Shown: one piece after another, positions 1 to 6,462 of the stretch | Layout of the letters: every line of letters starts with the position of its first letter | How positions within the stretch are numbered: the first letter of the stretch is position 1 | Assembly (NCBI GenBank): GCA_013813145.1 | Contig: JACCSE010000199.1 | Location: forward strand, 1-8,764 | DNA length: 8,764 bases | Origin: Gemmatimonadales bacterium | GTDB lineage: Bacteria > Gemmatimonadota > Gemmatimonadetes > Gemmatimonadales > GWC2-71-9 | Direction: 5' to 3' | The notes under the pieces: generated by a model | What the model was told of the DNA's origin: nothing | Database searches by the model: none | The model's input: the letters and a program-made list of their open reading frames with translations, nothing else | Program-made: the position numbers and the translations under genes

Positions 1-2
1 CG

Positions 3-1238
3 TTCCTGGGCCACTCGGGAATGCCGGATTCCGCGTTCTGGGCCCAGATGGTGGTGTTCAACATGGTGTTCGCCATCGTGGCCGTGCTTGGCCACCGGCT
101 GCGCGAGGCCGGAATGGAGCAGGAAACCCTCGCCACCGAGCTCAAGCGGGTCCGGCTGGAGGCGGACGACATTCTCCGGAACATCCGCTCCGGCGTACTC
201 ACCGTGGATGGATTCGGCCGGCTCGCCTTCATCAACCCGACAGGGCAGCGCCTCCTCGACCTGGACGGCGAGCAGCTCATCGGCCAGCCGGTCCTGGACC
301 AGCTCAAGATCCGCTCCTCCGAGCTCTGGGCGGCCGTGGTGGCGGGGATTCGGAACGGGCGGAAGATCAGCCGGGGGGAGGGGACGGTGCTGCACCAGGC
401 CGGGCGCACGTTCCCTATCGGCCTCAGCACCACCACCTTCCGGCAGGAGGCCCAGGAAGCGCCGTCGGTGACGGCGATCTTCACCGACATCTCGGACCTG
501 AAGGAAGTGCAGGAGCTTCAGGCTCGCGCGGAGCGGCTGGAGTCGGTGGCGGCGCTGAGCGCGTCGCTGGCGCACGAGATCCGCAATCCGCTGGCGTCCA
601 TCCGCAGCTCGGTCGAACAGCTCGCCCGCTCCCGCTATGCCAGCGAGGACGAGCGTTTCCTGGCCGGACTGATCGTGAGGGAAAGCGACCGGCTGAGCCG
701 GCTGCTGAGCGAGTTTCTCGACTTCGCCCGGGTACGGGCGGCCCAGCTCGTGCCGCTGGATCTCCACGCCGTCATCACCGCGGTGGTGCGTCTCATCCGC
801 GCCCACCCGGACTGCCGGGCCGATGCCGACCTGATTATCGAAGGCGGACGGACGACCCTCGACGGAGACGAGGACCTGCTTCACCGCGTGGTGGCGAACC
901 TGGTGCTCAACGCCGTCCAGGCCGCGGGCGGGCCGGTGCGGGTGACGGTGAGCGTCGCCAACGTGCAGGCGGGAGAAATCCCTCACGGCACCAATCTGGA
1001 CCATGCCGTCCGGCTCCAGGTACGGGACACCGGGCCCGGAATCCCCGAAGAGATCCGGGAGCGGCTGTTCGACCCCTTCGTGTCGGCCCGGCCCGGCGGC
1101 AGCGGCCTGGGTCTCGCGATCGTGCAGCGCGCCGTGGAGGCGCACCGCGGTCTGGTGCTGGTAGACTCCGCTCCCGGCACCGGCACTACGTTCACCATCT
1201 TTCTGCCCGCCAAAATGATGGCGGAGGACGCCGCATGA
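3..1238 (+). CDS. pilS: PilS-type sensor histidine kinase, 5' end outside window
   Basis: Membrane sensor kinase that would autophosphorylate and pass phosphate to the adjacent PilR to control pilin transcription. The frame is open from base 3 with no stop, so the ATG at 21 is probably internal and the multi-helix N-terminal sensor of PilS lies upstream. Counting from that ATG, residues about 7-24 form a final membrane helix. A PAS-like domain follows at about 45-160 (LRNIRSGVLTVDGFGRL). The HisKA box LAHEIRNPLASI carries the phospho-acceptor His185. The ATPase domain has an N box (NLVLNAVQAA), G1 (DTGPGI), F box (LFDPF) and G2 (GGSGLGLAIV), so it looks catalytically intact. It overlaps the next gene by 4 bases (ATGA), which implies translational coupling. 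The PilS assignment rests on this domain order plus the pilR-pilA neighbours; a generic NtrB-like kinase is the alternative. Confidence 0.9.
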   Translation, partial: FLGHSGMPDSAFWAQMVVFNMVFAIVAVLGHRLREAGMEQETLATELKRVRLEADDILRNIRSGVLTVDGFGRLAFINPTGQRLLDLDGEQLIGQPVLDQLKIRSSELWAAVVAGIRNGRKISRGEGTVLHQAGRTFPIGLSTTTFRQEAQEAPSVTAIFTDISDLKEVQELQARAERLESVAALSASLAHEIRNPLASIRSSVEQLARSRYASEDERFLAGLIVRESDRLSRLLSEFLDFARVRAAQLVPLDLHAVITAVVRLIRAHPDCRADADLIIEGGRTTLDGDEDLLHRVVANLVLNAVQAAGGPVRVTVSVANVQAGEIPHGTNLDHAVRLQVRDTGPGIPEEIRERLFDPFVSARPGGSGLGLAIVQRAVEAHRGLVLVDSAPGTGTTFTIFLPAKMMAEDAA

Positions 1239-2614
1239 GTCAGAAGCCCTCGGTCCTGGTAGTCGACGACGAGTCGGGAATCCTCGACACCCTCCGCATC
1301 CTGCTCCGCAACGAAGGGTTCGAGGTGACGACGGCCCAGGGAGGCAAGGCCGGGCTGGAACAGATCCGGGCCGGCGTGCACGACATCATCCTCTCGGACG
1401 TGCGCATGCCTCAGGTGTCCGGGCTCGACATCCTAACCGCGGCCCGGGAGCAGGACCCGATGACGCCGGTGCTCCTGATGACGGCCCAGGCCTCGCTCCA
1501 GAGCGCCATCAGCGCGGTAAACCAGGGCGCCTTCTATTACATCCAGAAGCCGTTCTCCAACGACGAGCTGGTCGCGATCCTCAAGCGGGCGTGCGAGTTC
1601 CGTGCGGTACGGGTGGAGAACAAGCAACTCAAGCAGGAGATCCGCCGCCGGGACAAGGCCGCGGTCACCCGACCCATCGGCAAGTCCAAGCGGTTCATGG
1701 AGGTGCTCAAGCTGGCCGAGCACGTCTCCCCGACCGAGTCGACCGTCCTGATCCAGGGCGAGAGCGGCACCGGAAAGGAGGTCATCGCCCGCTACATCCA
1801 CAATCTCTCCAACAGGGTCGACGGCCCCTTCCTCTCCATAAACTGCGGCGCGCTCCCCGAGAACTTGCTGGAAAGCGAGCTGTTCGGACACGTGAAGGGA
1901 TCCTTCACCGGCGCGGTGCGCGATAAACAGGGCCTCTTCGCGGCCGCCCGGGGCGGGAGCTTTTTCCTGGACGAGGTGGGTGAGATGCCGCCATCGCTAC
2001 AGGTGAAGCTGCTCCGGGTGCTTCAGGAACGGGAGGCGATTCCGGTCGGCGCCGTCGAGGCCATTCCGGTGGACGTCCGGATCATCGCGGCCACCAACCG
2101 GGACCTGGAGGAGGAGATCCGGCGGGGGAACTTCCGCTCGGACCTGTTTTACCGGCTCAACGTCATCGCGCTCAACCTTCCCCCGCTGCGCGACCGGCGA
2201 GACGATCTGCTCCTGCTGATCGAGAACTTCCTCCAGTCACTCAGCCAGGAGACCGGTGGCGACATTAAGGCGCTCTCCTCCGAGGCGCTGGACGCGGTGA
2301 TGGTCTACGAGTGGCCGGGAAACGTGCGCGAGCTGGAGAACGCGCTGGAGCACGCGGTAGTGCTGAGCCGGGGGAATCTGATCGAGGGCTCCGCCCTCCC
2401 CGAGCGTATCACCAAGCGGCGCAAGGAGCCGCTGGTGGCCGAGCGGTCGTACCGGAACCCCACGCTCGAGGTGATCGAGCGGGCGTACATCATGTGGGTG
2501 CTGCAGGCCGAGGGCGGGAATAAGACCCGCGCCGCCGAGGTCCTGGGCATCGATCCCTCCACCCTCTACCGCAAGCTCAGCCGATATGAGGAGCAGGTGG
2601 AGGTCAAGGCGTAG
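1235..2614 (+). CDS. pilR: PilR-type sigma-54-dependent response regulator
   Basis: NtrC-family transcription activator (459 aa) that would remodel sigma-54 RNA polymerase at the pilA promoter after phosphorylation by PilS. The receiver domain spans residues 6-120, with acidic pocket D11/D12, phospho-acceptor D55, T83 and K105. The AAA+ domain has Walker A GESGTGKE (175-182), the sigma-54 contact loop GSFTGA (222-227) and Walker B FFLDEV (243-248). A C-terminal Fis-type helix-turn-helix follows ([20 protein letters not shown], from residue 427). The Ser in GSFTGA replaces the commoner Ala; as I recall this is usual in PilR proteins, and it separates this protein from the second regulator here, which has GAFTGA. 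The length is normal for the family. The ATG start is fixed by the 4-base overlap with the kinase. The sigma-54 promoter of the next gene fits its role. Confidence 0.95.
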   Translation: MSQKPSVLVVDDESGILDTLRILLRNEGFEVTTAQGGKAGLEQIRAGVHDIILSDVRMPQVSGLDILTAAREQDPMTPVLLMTAQASLQSAISAVNQGAFYYIQKPFSNDELVAILKRACEFRAVRVENKQLKQEIRRRDKAAVTRPIGKSKRFMEVLKLAEHVSPTESTVLIQGESGTGKEVIARYIHNLSNRVDGPFLSINCGALPENLLESELFGHVKGSFTGAVRDKQGLFAAARGGSFFLDEVGEMPPSLQVKLLRVLQEREAIPVGAVEAIPVDVRIIAATNRDLEEEIRRGNFRSDLFYRLNVIALNLPPLRDRRDDLLLLIENFLQSLSQETGGDIKALSSEALDAVMVYEWPGNVRELENALEHAVVLSRGNLIEGSALPERITKRRKEPLVAERSYRNPTLEVIERAYIMWVLQAEGGNKTRAAEVLGIDPSTLYRKLSRYEEQVEVKA

Positions 2615-2636
2615 GACGCGCTCGAGCGATCCGTCC
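2614..2636 (+). terminator. Possible hairpin terminator after pilR
   Basis: Starting at the last base of the pilR stop codon, GGACGCGC (2614-2621) can pair with GCG plus CGTCC (2626-2628 and 2632-2636) around a TCGA loop, with a 3-base ATC bulge on the 3' side. The core CGCTCGAGCG (2619-2628) is a perfect palindrome. A pyrimidine run TCTCCTC follows, but there is no true U tract. It could end or weaken pilSR transcription before the pilA promoter. This rests on base pairing alone. Confidence 0.35.
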
Positions 2637-2695
2637 TCTCCTCGCATGATCCGGGTCCTGCTCCCGTCTCCGCGGGCGCTTGGCCCAACAAACCC

Positions 2696-2714
2696 GATTC
2701 TCGCCGCAAGAATC
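2696..2714. repeat. Inverted repeat GATTCT-N7-AGAATC
   Basis: A perfect 6-base inverted repeat (2696-2701 and 2709-2714) separated by 7 bases, about 200 bases upstream of the pilA sigma-54 promoter. It could be a dimeric regulator operator or a small RNA hairpin. The right arm overlaps GCAAGAATCC, which resembles part of the shared activator motif. A 6-base dyad can arise by chance. Confidence 0.3.
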
Positions 2715-2839
2715 CGGTACCACGCCTGTGTAGAGTCCGCCCTACCTTCCGCAACGAACAGAACGCAAGGGTCTGCGCCGGCATCCGGGTCCACTCGCGT
2801 CCTCTTGCAAAATCCTGTTCCGGACTACCCTCCGGGCCC

Positions 2840-2852
2840 GGTGCAGGGAATC
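2840..2852. promoter_or_regulatory. Putative upstream activator site of pilA
   Basis: GGTGCAGGGAATC lies 70 bases upstream of the -24 GG of the pilA sigma-54 promoter. The same 13 bases recur at 6463-6475, 73 bases upstream of the -24 GG of the second sigma-54-type promoter. With the following CC it forms GGGA-A-TCCC, a short dyad. This is the usual distance for NtrC-family enhancer sites, and two NtrC-family regulator genes lie in the window. Which of them binds is unknown. Confidence 0.55.
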
Positions 2853-2908
2853 CCACGGGGGCCATAAGCGGGTCGCCTCGCAGCGGTTAGGTGGGAGACT
2901 CCGGGGGG

Positions 2909-2923
2909 TGGCATCAGTGTTGC
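2909..2923 (+). promoter_or_regulatory. Sigma-54 (-24/-12) promoter of pilA
   Basis: TGGCATCAGTGTTGC matches the sigma-54 consensus TGGCACG-N4-TTGC with intact GG (2910-2911) and GC (2922-2923) separated by exactly 10 bases. Placing the final C at -12 predicts a transcription start near 2935 and a leader of about 63 bases before the pilA ATG at 2998. Its place directly after pilSR and before a pilin is the classical arrangement for PilR/RpoN control. The GTG at 2908, which would lengthen the pilin frame, lies inside this promoter and so is not a start. Confidence 0.85.
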
Positions 2924-2988
2924 CTTACCGGGGGCCAGTCCGACCACCACCCGCTCGTCGGCTCGGCCACGTCGCCGCTCACTCCACC

Positions 2989-2994
2989 GGAGGA
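2989..2994 (+). promoter_or_regulatory. Ribosome binding site deciding the pilA start
   Basis: GGAGGA sits a few bases before the ATG at 2998 and selects that start, which gives a normal 6-residue prepilin leader. CTCC at 2982-2985 could pair with GGAG at 2989-2992 across a 3-base loop, a weak hairpin that might mask the site. Confidence 0.8.
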
Positions 2995-2997
2995 AGT

Positions 2998-3414
2998 ATG
3001 AAGAATCGCAAGGGCTTTACCCTGATCGAGCTGTTGATCGTGGTCGTCATCATCGGCATTTTGGCCGCGATCGCCATTCCGAAGTTCGCCAGCACCAAGG
3101 AGAAGGCGTACCTCGCGTCGATGAAGTCGGACCTGCGGAATGGTGCCACCGCGCAGGAAGGGTATTTCGCCGACAATCAGGTGTATCTCAGCGGAACCGC
3201 CAGCAACGAGCCGCCGGCTGCCGCGCTCCCGTTGGTTGCGCTCGGGAACTTCGTCCCGTCGAGCGGCGTGGAGATCACCTTCGCTGCCACCGCCGGCACC
3301 GGCTGGAGCGCAACCACGACCCACACCGCCACGAGCAAGACTTGCGCGATCTTCATCAATGTGGCCGCAGTGGCTCCTGCGCTTGTGGATGGCGAGCCGA
3401 AGTGCACGCCGTAA
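2998..3414 (+). CDS. pilA: Type IV major-type pilin, first paralogue
   Basis: Prepilin of 138 aa. Leader MKNRKG is followed by FTLIELLIVVVIIGIL, so prepilin peptidase (PilD) should cut after Gly6 and methylate Phe1. Glu5 of the mature protein is present and Pro22 is in place (IPKF). The mature chain is about 132 aa: an N-terminal hydrophobic helix for membrane storage and fibre packing, then a small variable head. Cys116 and Cys136 are 19 residues apart near the C terminus (KTC...EPKCTP) and probably form the D-loop disulfide. Compared with the second pilin it has an extra Ala/Pro-rich stretch around residues 66-85 (SGTASNEPPAAALPLVALGN). Its own sigma-54 promoter and a strong ribosome site point to high, regulated expression; it is probably the major subunit. 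Confidence 0.93.
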   Translation: MKNRKGFTLIELLIVVVIIGILAAIAIPKFASTKEKAYLASMKSDLRNGATAQEGYFADNQVYLSGTASNEPPAAALPLVALGNFVPSSGVEITFAATAGTGWSATTTHTATSKTCAIFINVAAVAPALVDGEPKCTP

Positions 3415-3441
3415 GTTGACGGTCATCTGAACAGCTGTGAA

Positions 3442-3473
3442 AAGGGCGGCGGTCTTCGGGTCGCCGCCCTTCT
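3442..3473 (+). terminator. C(UUCG)G-capped hairpin between the pilin genes
   Basis: AAGGGCGGCG (3442-3451) pairs perfectly with CGCCGCCCTT (3462-3471). The stem continues inward through two G-U pairs and a C-G pair to a UUCG tetraloop (3455-3458), giving about 13 pairs. Only a short TTCT follows, not a long U run, so it is more likely a partial terminator or an mRNA-stabilising 3' end than a full stop. The second pilin starts 34 bases later with no promoter of its own that I can see, so it probably depends on read-through. Confidence 0.8.
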
Positions 3474-3506
3474 CATAGCCAACCACCATCACTCGTCGAG
3501 GATCGC

Positions 3507-3902
3507 ATGCGAGCGGGCTCTCAAAGGACCGGATTCACGCTGATCGAGCTGCTCATCGTGGTCGTGATCATCGGAATCCTTTCCGCCTTCGCGATTCCGA
3601 AGTTCGCCGTCACCAAGGAGAAATCCTATCTGGCGACGATGAAGAGCGACCTCCGCAACCTGGTAACCGTGCAGGAAGGGTATCTGGCCGAGGCCCAGAC
3701 CTACTACGCAGGCGCGGTACCCGGGGCCGGCTTCACCTATCGGCCGTCCACCGGTGCGACGGTGACCATTGTCAGCGCCACGGGGTCGGGCTGGCAGGCG
3801 ACGGCCTCCTTCACCGGGACAGCCAAGACCTGCGCCATCTACTACGGGAACGTCGGGGCGCTGGCACCGGCGAACGTGAACGGGGAGCCCAAGTGCACCT
3901 GA
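3507..3902 (+). CDS. pilA: Type IV pilin, second paralogue
   Basis: Prepilin of 131 aa with a longer 9-residue leader (MRAGSQRTG) before FTLIELLIVVVIIGIL. Glu5 and Pro22 are in place. The mature chain is about 122 aa. The first 42 mature residues are nearly the same as in the first pilin (IPKFA.TKEK.YLA.MKSDLRN), while the head is shorter and differs. Cys109 and Cys130 are 20 residues apart and the chain ends GEPKCT, so the C-terminal disulfide loop is kept. GAGG at 3498-3501, 5 bases before the ATG, supports this start. It lies just downstream of the hairpin and is probably made at a lower level than the first pilin. It may be a minor or alternative subunit; the sequence does not settle this. 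Confidence 0.92.
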   Translation: MRAGSQRTGFTLIELLIVVVIIGILSAFAIPKFAVTKEKSYLATMKSDLRNLVTVQEGYLAEAQTYYAGAVPGAGFTYRPSTGATVTIVSATGSGWQATASFTGTAKTCAIYYGNVGALAPANVNGEPKCT

Positions 3903-3942
3903 GGAGTGAGGCGGCTCGCGTCCGCTCCGCTCGTTCTGCAAG

Positions 3943-3969
3943 GGTACGACGTACCGGCTGAGCCGGAAC
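3943..3969. repeat. Overlapping inverted repeats before the second kinase
   Basis: GGTAC-GAC-GTACC (3943-3955) is followed at once by CCGGC-TGA-GCCGG (3954-3966). The second stem extends through one A-A mismatch to GT/AC (3951-3952 and 3968-3969). The two share CC at 3954-3955, so as RNA hairpins they exclude each other. They end a few bases before the ATG at 3975, which favours a leader rather than coding role, but no function is shown. Confidence 0.4.
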
Positions 3970-3974
3970 CGACG

Positions 3975-5129
3975 ATGGTCCGGCCCCGCCGCTCCCTTCG
4001 CATCGAGCTCCTCGTCAACCTGGGCTTCGTTACCTCGGCCGCGGTTCTCCTGGTCGGGGTCACCACCGTAGCGCTCAGCGGTGGTGATCTCCGCGAGATC
4101 GGCTGGCCCCTGCTGGGTCTCTGGCTCGGCAGTACAGCGGTCTTCGCGCTGTACGGAGCGCACCTGGTACACCGCCTGGTGATCCGTCCGCTGCGCGCCC
4201 TGGCCGCCGGGGCTGATGCCCTGGCGGCGGGCGACCTCAGCCAGGCCGGGCCGGCAACCGAGACCGCCGAGCTGGCGCACCTCGGCGATCGCTTTCGGGC
4301 CATGGCCGAAGATTTGCTCGACGTGCAGAGCCAGGTGATCCGAGTGGAGAAGCTCGCGGGTATCGGCCGGCTCGCCGCCGGGGTCGCTCACGAGGTGCGC
4401 AACCCGCTGGGCGCGCTGAGCACCTACGTCGAGGTCCTCCGCCGCCGCGGGGCCGACACCGCGGTCACCTCGGAGATGCACCGGGCGATCGAGCGGATCG
4501 AGCGGACCGTGCAGAGCCTGCTGGACTACGCCGGCCCCGGCTCGGCCACCAGCCGGGCGGACCTGAACCAGGCGGTCGGGACCGCGGCCGGGTTTCTCAG
4601 TGCGCAGGGAATGTTTCCGGGGCGGAGTCTGGCGGTGGATCTCGAGGGAGACCTGCCGCCGGTGGTCGGGGATCGGCACGCGCTGGAGCAGGTGGTGCTG
4701 AATCTCCTGATCAACGCGAGGCAGGCCGCTCCTGCCGGCACCGTCACGGTGGGCACGGTCGCGCAGCGGTACGCGCCCTCCCGGCGCGACAGCGCCCGGA
4801 AGCTCGATGGTGAGAAATCACCGACCGATCGCCGGGGGTGGACCTCGCGTCCGCGGCGCCGGGATCTCGCCCCGGGAACTCCGGGAGCCGTCCTGTACGT
4901 GGCCGATAGCGGTCCGGGAGTCGCGGAGGCCGATCGGGAGCGGATCTTCGATCCGTTCTTCACCACGAAGGAACCGGGGGAGGGGACCGGCCTGGGCCTC
5001 GCCATCGTCGCCCGGACGGTGCACGAAGCCGGTGGAGTGGTGTGGGTGGACCGCGCTCGTGAGGGCGGCGCGGTCTTCAAAATCTTCCTCCCTCTCGCGG
5101 GTGGGACCGATGCATGTGCTGATCGTTGA
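3975..5129 (+). CDS. HAMP sensor histidine kinase with minimal periplasmic loop
   Basis: Membrane kinase (384 aa from this ATG), the likely partner of the regulator that overlaps it. Two membrane helices (about 12-34 and 42-65) are joined by only about 8 residues. A HAMP linker (about 66-118) follows, then a HisKA domain with GVAHEVRNPLGAL and phospho-acceptor His139. The ATPase domain has N box NLLINARQAA (243-252), G1 DSGPGV (from 311), F box FDPFFTTK and G2 GTGLGLAIV, so it looks active. Between N and G1 boxes sits an unusual Arg/Lys-rich insertion (about 262-304). A GTG at 3906 would add 23 residues, but GAGGA there abuts the codon with no spacer, and paired inverted repeats occupy the stretch; the ATG at 3975 also lacks a clear ribosome site, so the start is uncertain. 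The architecture resembles ZraS/NtrB-like partners of NtrC regulators. Its position after the second pilin suggests a pilus role. Confidence 0.88.
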   Translation: MVRPRRSLRIELLVNLGFVTSAAVLLVGVTTVALSGGDLREIGWPLLGLWLGSTAVFALYGAHLVHRLVIRPLRALAAGADALAAGDLSQAGPATETAELAHLGDRFRAMAEDLLDVQSQVIRVEKLAGIGRLAAGVAHEVRNPLGALSTYVEVLRRRGADTAVTSEMHRAIERIERTVQSLLDYAGPGSATSRADLNQAVGTAAGFLSAQGMFPGRSLAVDLEGDLPPVVGDRHALEQVVLNLLINARQAAPAGTVTVGTVAQRYAPSRRDSARKLDGEKSPTDRRGWTSRPRRRDLAPGTPGAVLYVADSGPGVAEADRERIFDPFFTTKEPGEGTGLGLAIVARTVHEAGGVVWVDRAREGGAVFKIFLPLAGGTDACADR

Positions 5130-6459
5130 CGACGATGCCGGCCTCCGCCAGTCGCTCTCGCTCCTGCTCCAGGAAGCGGGGTACGCGGCGGTCGCGGAAG
5201 GTGACCCGGAACAGGCGCTTCGGCGCGCCGCGACGGACGCTTTCGACCTGATTCTCTGTGACGTCCGGATGCCCAAGATGGACGGCGTCAGCTTCCTCCG
5301 CCGTTACCGGGCGGACGGCGGGTCGGCGCTGCTCATCATGATGAGCGGCCACGGCAACGAGGACAGCGCGCTCGCCGCCATGCGCGAGGGCGCGTACGAC
5401 TACCTGCACAAGCCCTTCCGTCCCGACGAAGTCACCATGACGCTCCGCAAAGCCGAGGAGCGCGAGAAGCTCCGCCGCGAAGTGGAGACGCTGCGGTCCA
5501 GTCTGGGCGCCGGCGTGGTGAACGATCTGGTGGTCTGCGAGAGTCAGGCGATGCGCGACCTGCTCGACCTCGCCAGCCGGGTGGCCCGGCACAGCACCAC
5601 CGTCCTGGTCACCGGCGAGAGCGGCACCGGGAAGGAAGTGTTCGCCCGTGCGATCCACCGGATGAGCCCGCGGAGCGAGCGGAGCTTCATCGCCATCAAC
5701 TGCGCGGCGATTCCGGAACATCTGCTGGAGTCGGAGCTCTTCGGGCACGTGAGGGGCGCTTTCACCGGTGCCACCAACGACCGGGCGGGGCTTTTCGAGC
5801 TGGCCCACGAGGGGACGCTGCTGCTGGACGAGATCGGTGACCTGCCGCTGGAGCTTCAGGCCAAGCTGCTCCGGGTGCTGGAGGAAGCCGAAGTTCGCCG
5901 GGTGGGCGGCCGCGAGCCGCGCAAAGTGGACGTCCGGGTCATCGCCGCTACGGCCAAGCCGCTGGAGCAGGCGGTCGAGCGCTCCGAGTTTCGGGCCGAC
6001 CTCTTCTACCGGCTGAACGTGGTCCGGCTTCACCTCCCGCCGCTCCGCGAGCGTCACGACGACGTCCCCGCGCTCCTGACTCACTTCGCCAGGCAGACGG
6101 CCCAGCGACTCGGCCATACGGTGAGCGTCACGCCGGCGGCGCTCGCCTGGCTCACCCATCACGGCTGGCCGGGGAACGTGCGTGAGCTTCGCAACGCGGT
6201 CGAGCGCGGCGCCGTGCTGGCGGGCGACCGGCCGCTCGACGTCAAGGACTTCGCCGTGGCCAATGGGAACGGCAATGGCGCGAGCCACACGAACGGCAAC
6301 GGCACCCTCGATCTCAAGACCCAGGTGGAGGCGATCGAGCGACAGGCCATCCTCAAGGCGCTCGAGGCCTCTGGCGGCAATCGGCGGCAGGCGGCGAGCC
6401 TGCTCGGCATCAGTCTGCGCACCCTCTTCTACAAGATGCGGCGACTTCCCGTTCACTAG
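5110..6459 (+). CDS. NtrC-family sigma-54-dependent response regulator
   Basis: Second enhancer-binding regulator in the window (449 aa). The receiver domain has D7/D8, phospho-acceptor D51, S79 and K101. The AAA+ domain has Walker A GESGTGKE (169-176), the canonical sigma-54 loop GAFTGA (216-221) and Walker B LLLDEI. A Fis-type helix-turn-helix ends the protein (GGNRRQAASLLGISLRTLFY). An Asn/Gly linker (residues 385-398, NGNGNGASHTNGNG) joins ATPase and DNA-binding domains. The start is MHVLIVDDD at 5110; the frame is open further upstream, but that stretch is the kinase read out of frame. The 20-base overlap with the kinase gene indicates a co-translated pair. A second sigma-54-type promoter lies directly downstream, before the minor pilins, and is a natural target. 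It is a paralogue of the PilR here; no more specific name is justified. Confidence 0.92.
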   Translation: MHVLIVDDDAGLRQSLSLLLQEAGYAAVAEGDPEQALRRAATDAFDLILCDVRMPKMDGVSFLRRYRADGGSALLIMMSGHGNEDSALAAMREGAYDYLHKPFRPDEVTMTLRKAEEREKLRREVETLRSSLGAGVVNDLVVCESQAMRDLLDLASRVARHSTTVLVTGESGTGKEVFARAIHRMSPRSERSFIAINCAAIPEHLLESELFGHVRGAFTGATNDRAGLFELAHEGTLLLDEIGDLPLELQAKLLRVLEEAEVRRVGGREPRKVDVRVIAATAKPLEQAVERSEFRADLFYRLNVVRLHLPPLRERHDDVPALLTHFARQTAQRLGHTVSVTPAALAWLTHHGWPGNVRELRNAVERGAVLAGDRPLDVKDFAVANGNGNGASHTNGNGTLDLKTQVEAIERQAILKALEASGGNRRQAASLLGISLRTLFYKMRRLPVH

Positions 6460-6462
6460 GCT

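Larger units (their letters stand above)
2615..2997 (+). promoter_or_regulatory. pilR-pilA intergenic regulatory region
   Basis: These 383 bases carry no convincing gene. Short open frames exist on both strands but have no family features or good ribosome sites. The region holds, in order: a possible terminator next to the pilR stop, an inverted repeat (2696-2714), a palindrome CCGGGCCCGG (2832-2841) abutting a putative activator site (2840-2852), a sigma-54 promoter (2909-2923), and a leader of about 63 bases to the pilA start. Two weaker look-alikes of the activator-site core, GCAAGAATCC (2706-2715) and GCAAAATCC (2807-2815), lie further upstream. This arrangement is expected for a PilR-controlled pilA gene. 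Confidence 0.75.

Noticed and set aside
2806..2835. A possible sigma-70 promoter (TTGCAA and TACCCT) upstream of pilA.
   Set aside because: Spacing is only 15 bases and the -10 box is poor. The sigma-54 site explains the gene better.
2586..2867. A possible small gene on the + strand, or on the - strand at 2566-2865, between pilR and pilA.
   Set aside because: There is no ribosome site, no domain and low-complexity composition. It overlaps regulatory elements and the end of pilR.
2908..2997. A GTG at 2908 would extend the first pilin by 30 residues at its N terminus.
   Set aside because: It lies inside the sigma-54 promoter and upstream of the predicted transcription start. The ATG at 2998 has GGAGGA and gives a normal prepilin leader.
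2998..3902. Conductive nanowire pilins in the style of Geobacter.
   Set aside because: These pilins have full globular heads with disulfide loops and no dense aromatic C-terminal pattern, so nothing in sequence supports it.
4807..5109. The second regulator's frame is open upstream to 4807.
   Set aside because: That stretch is the kinase ATPase domain read out of frame. The receiver domain starts cleanly at MHVLIVDDD (5110).
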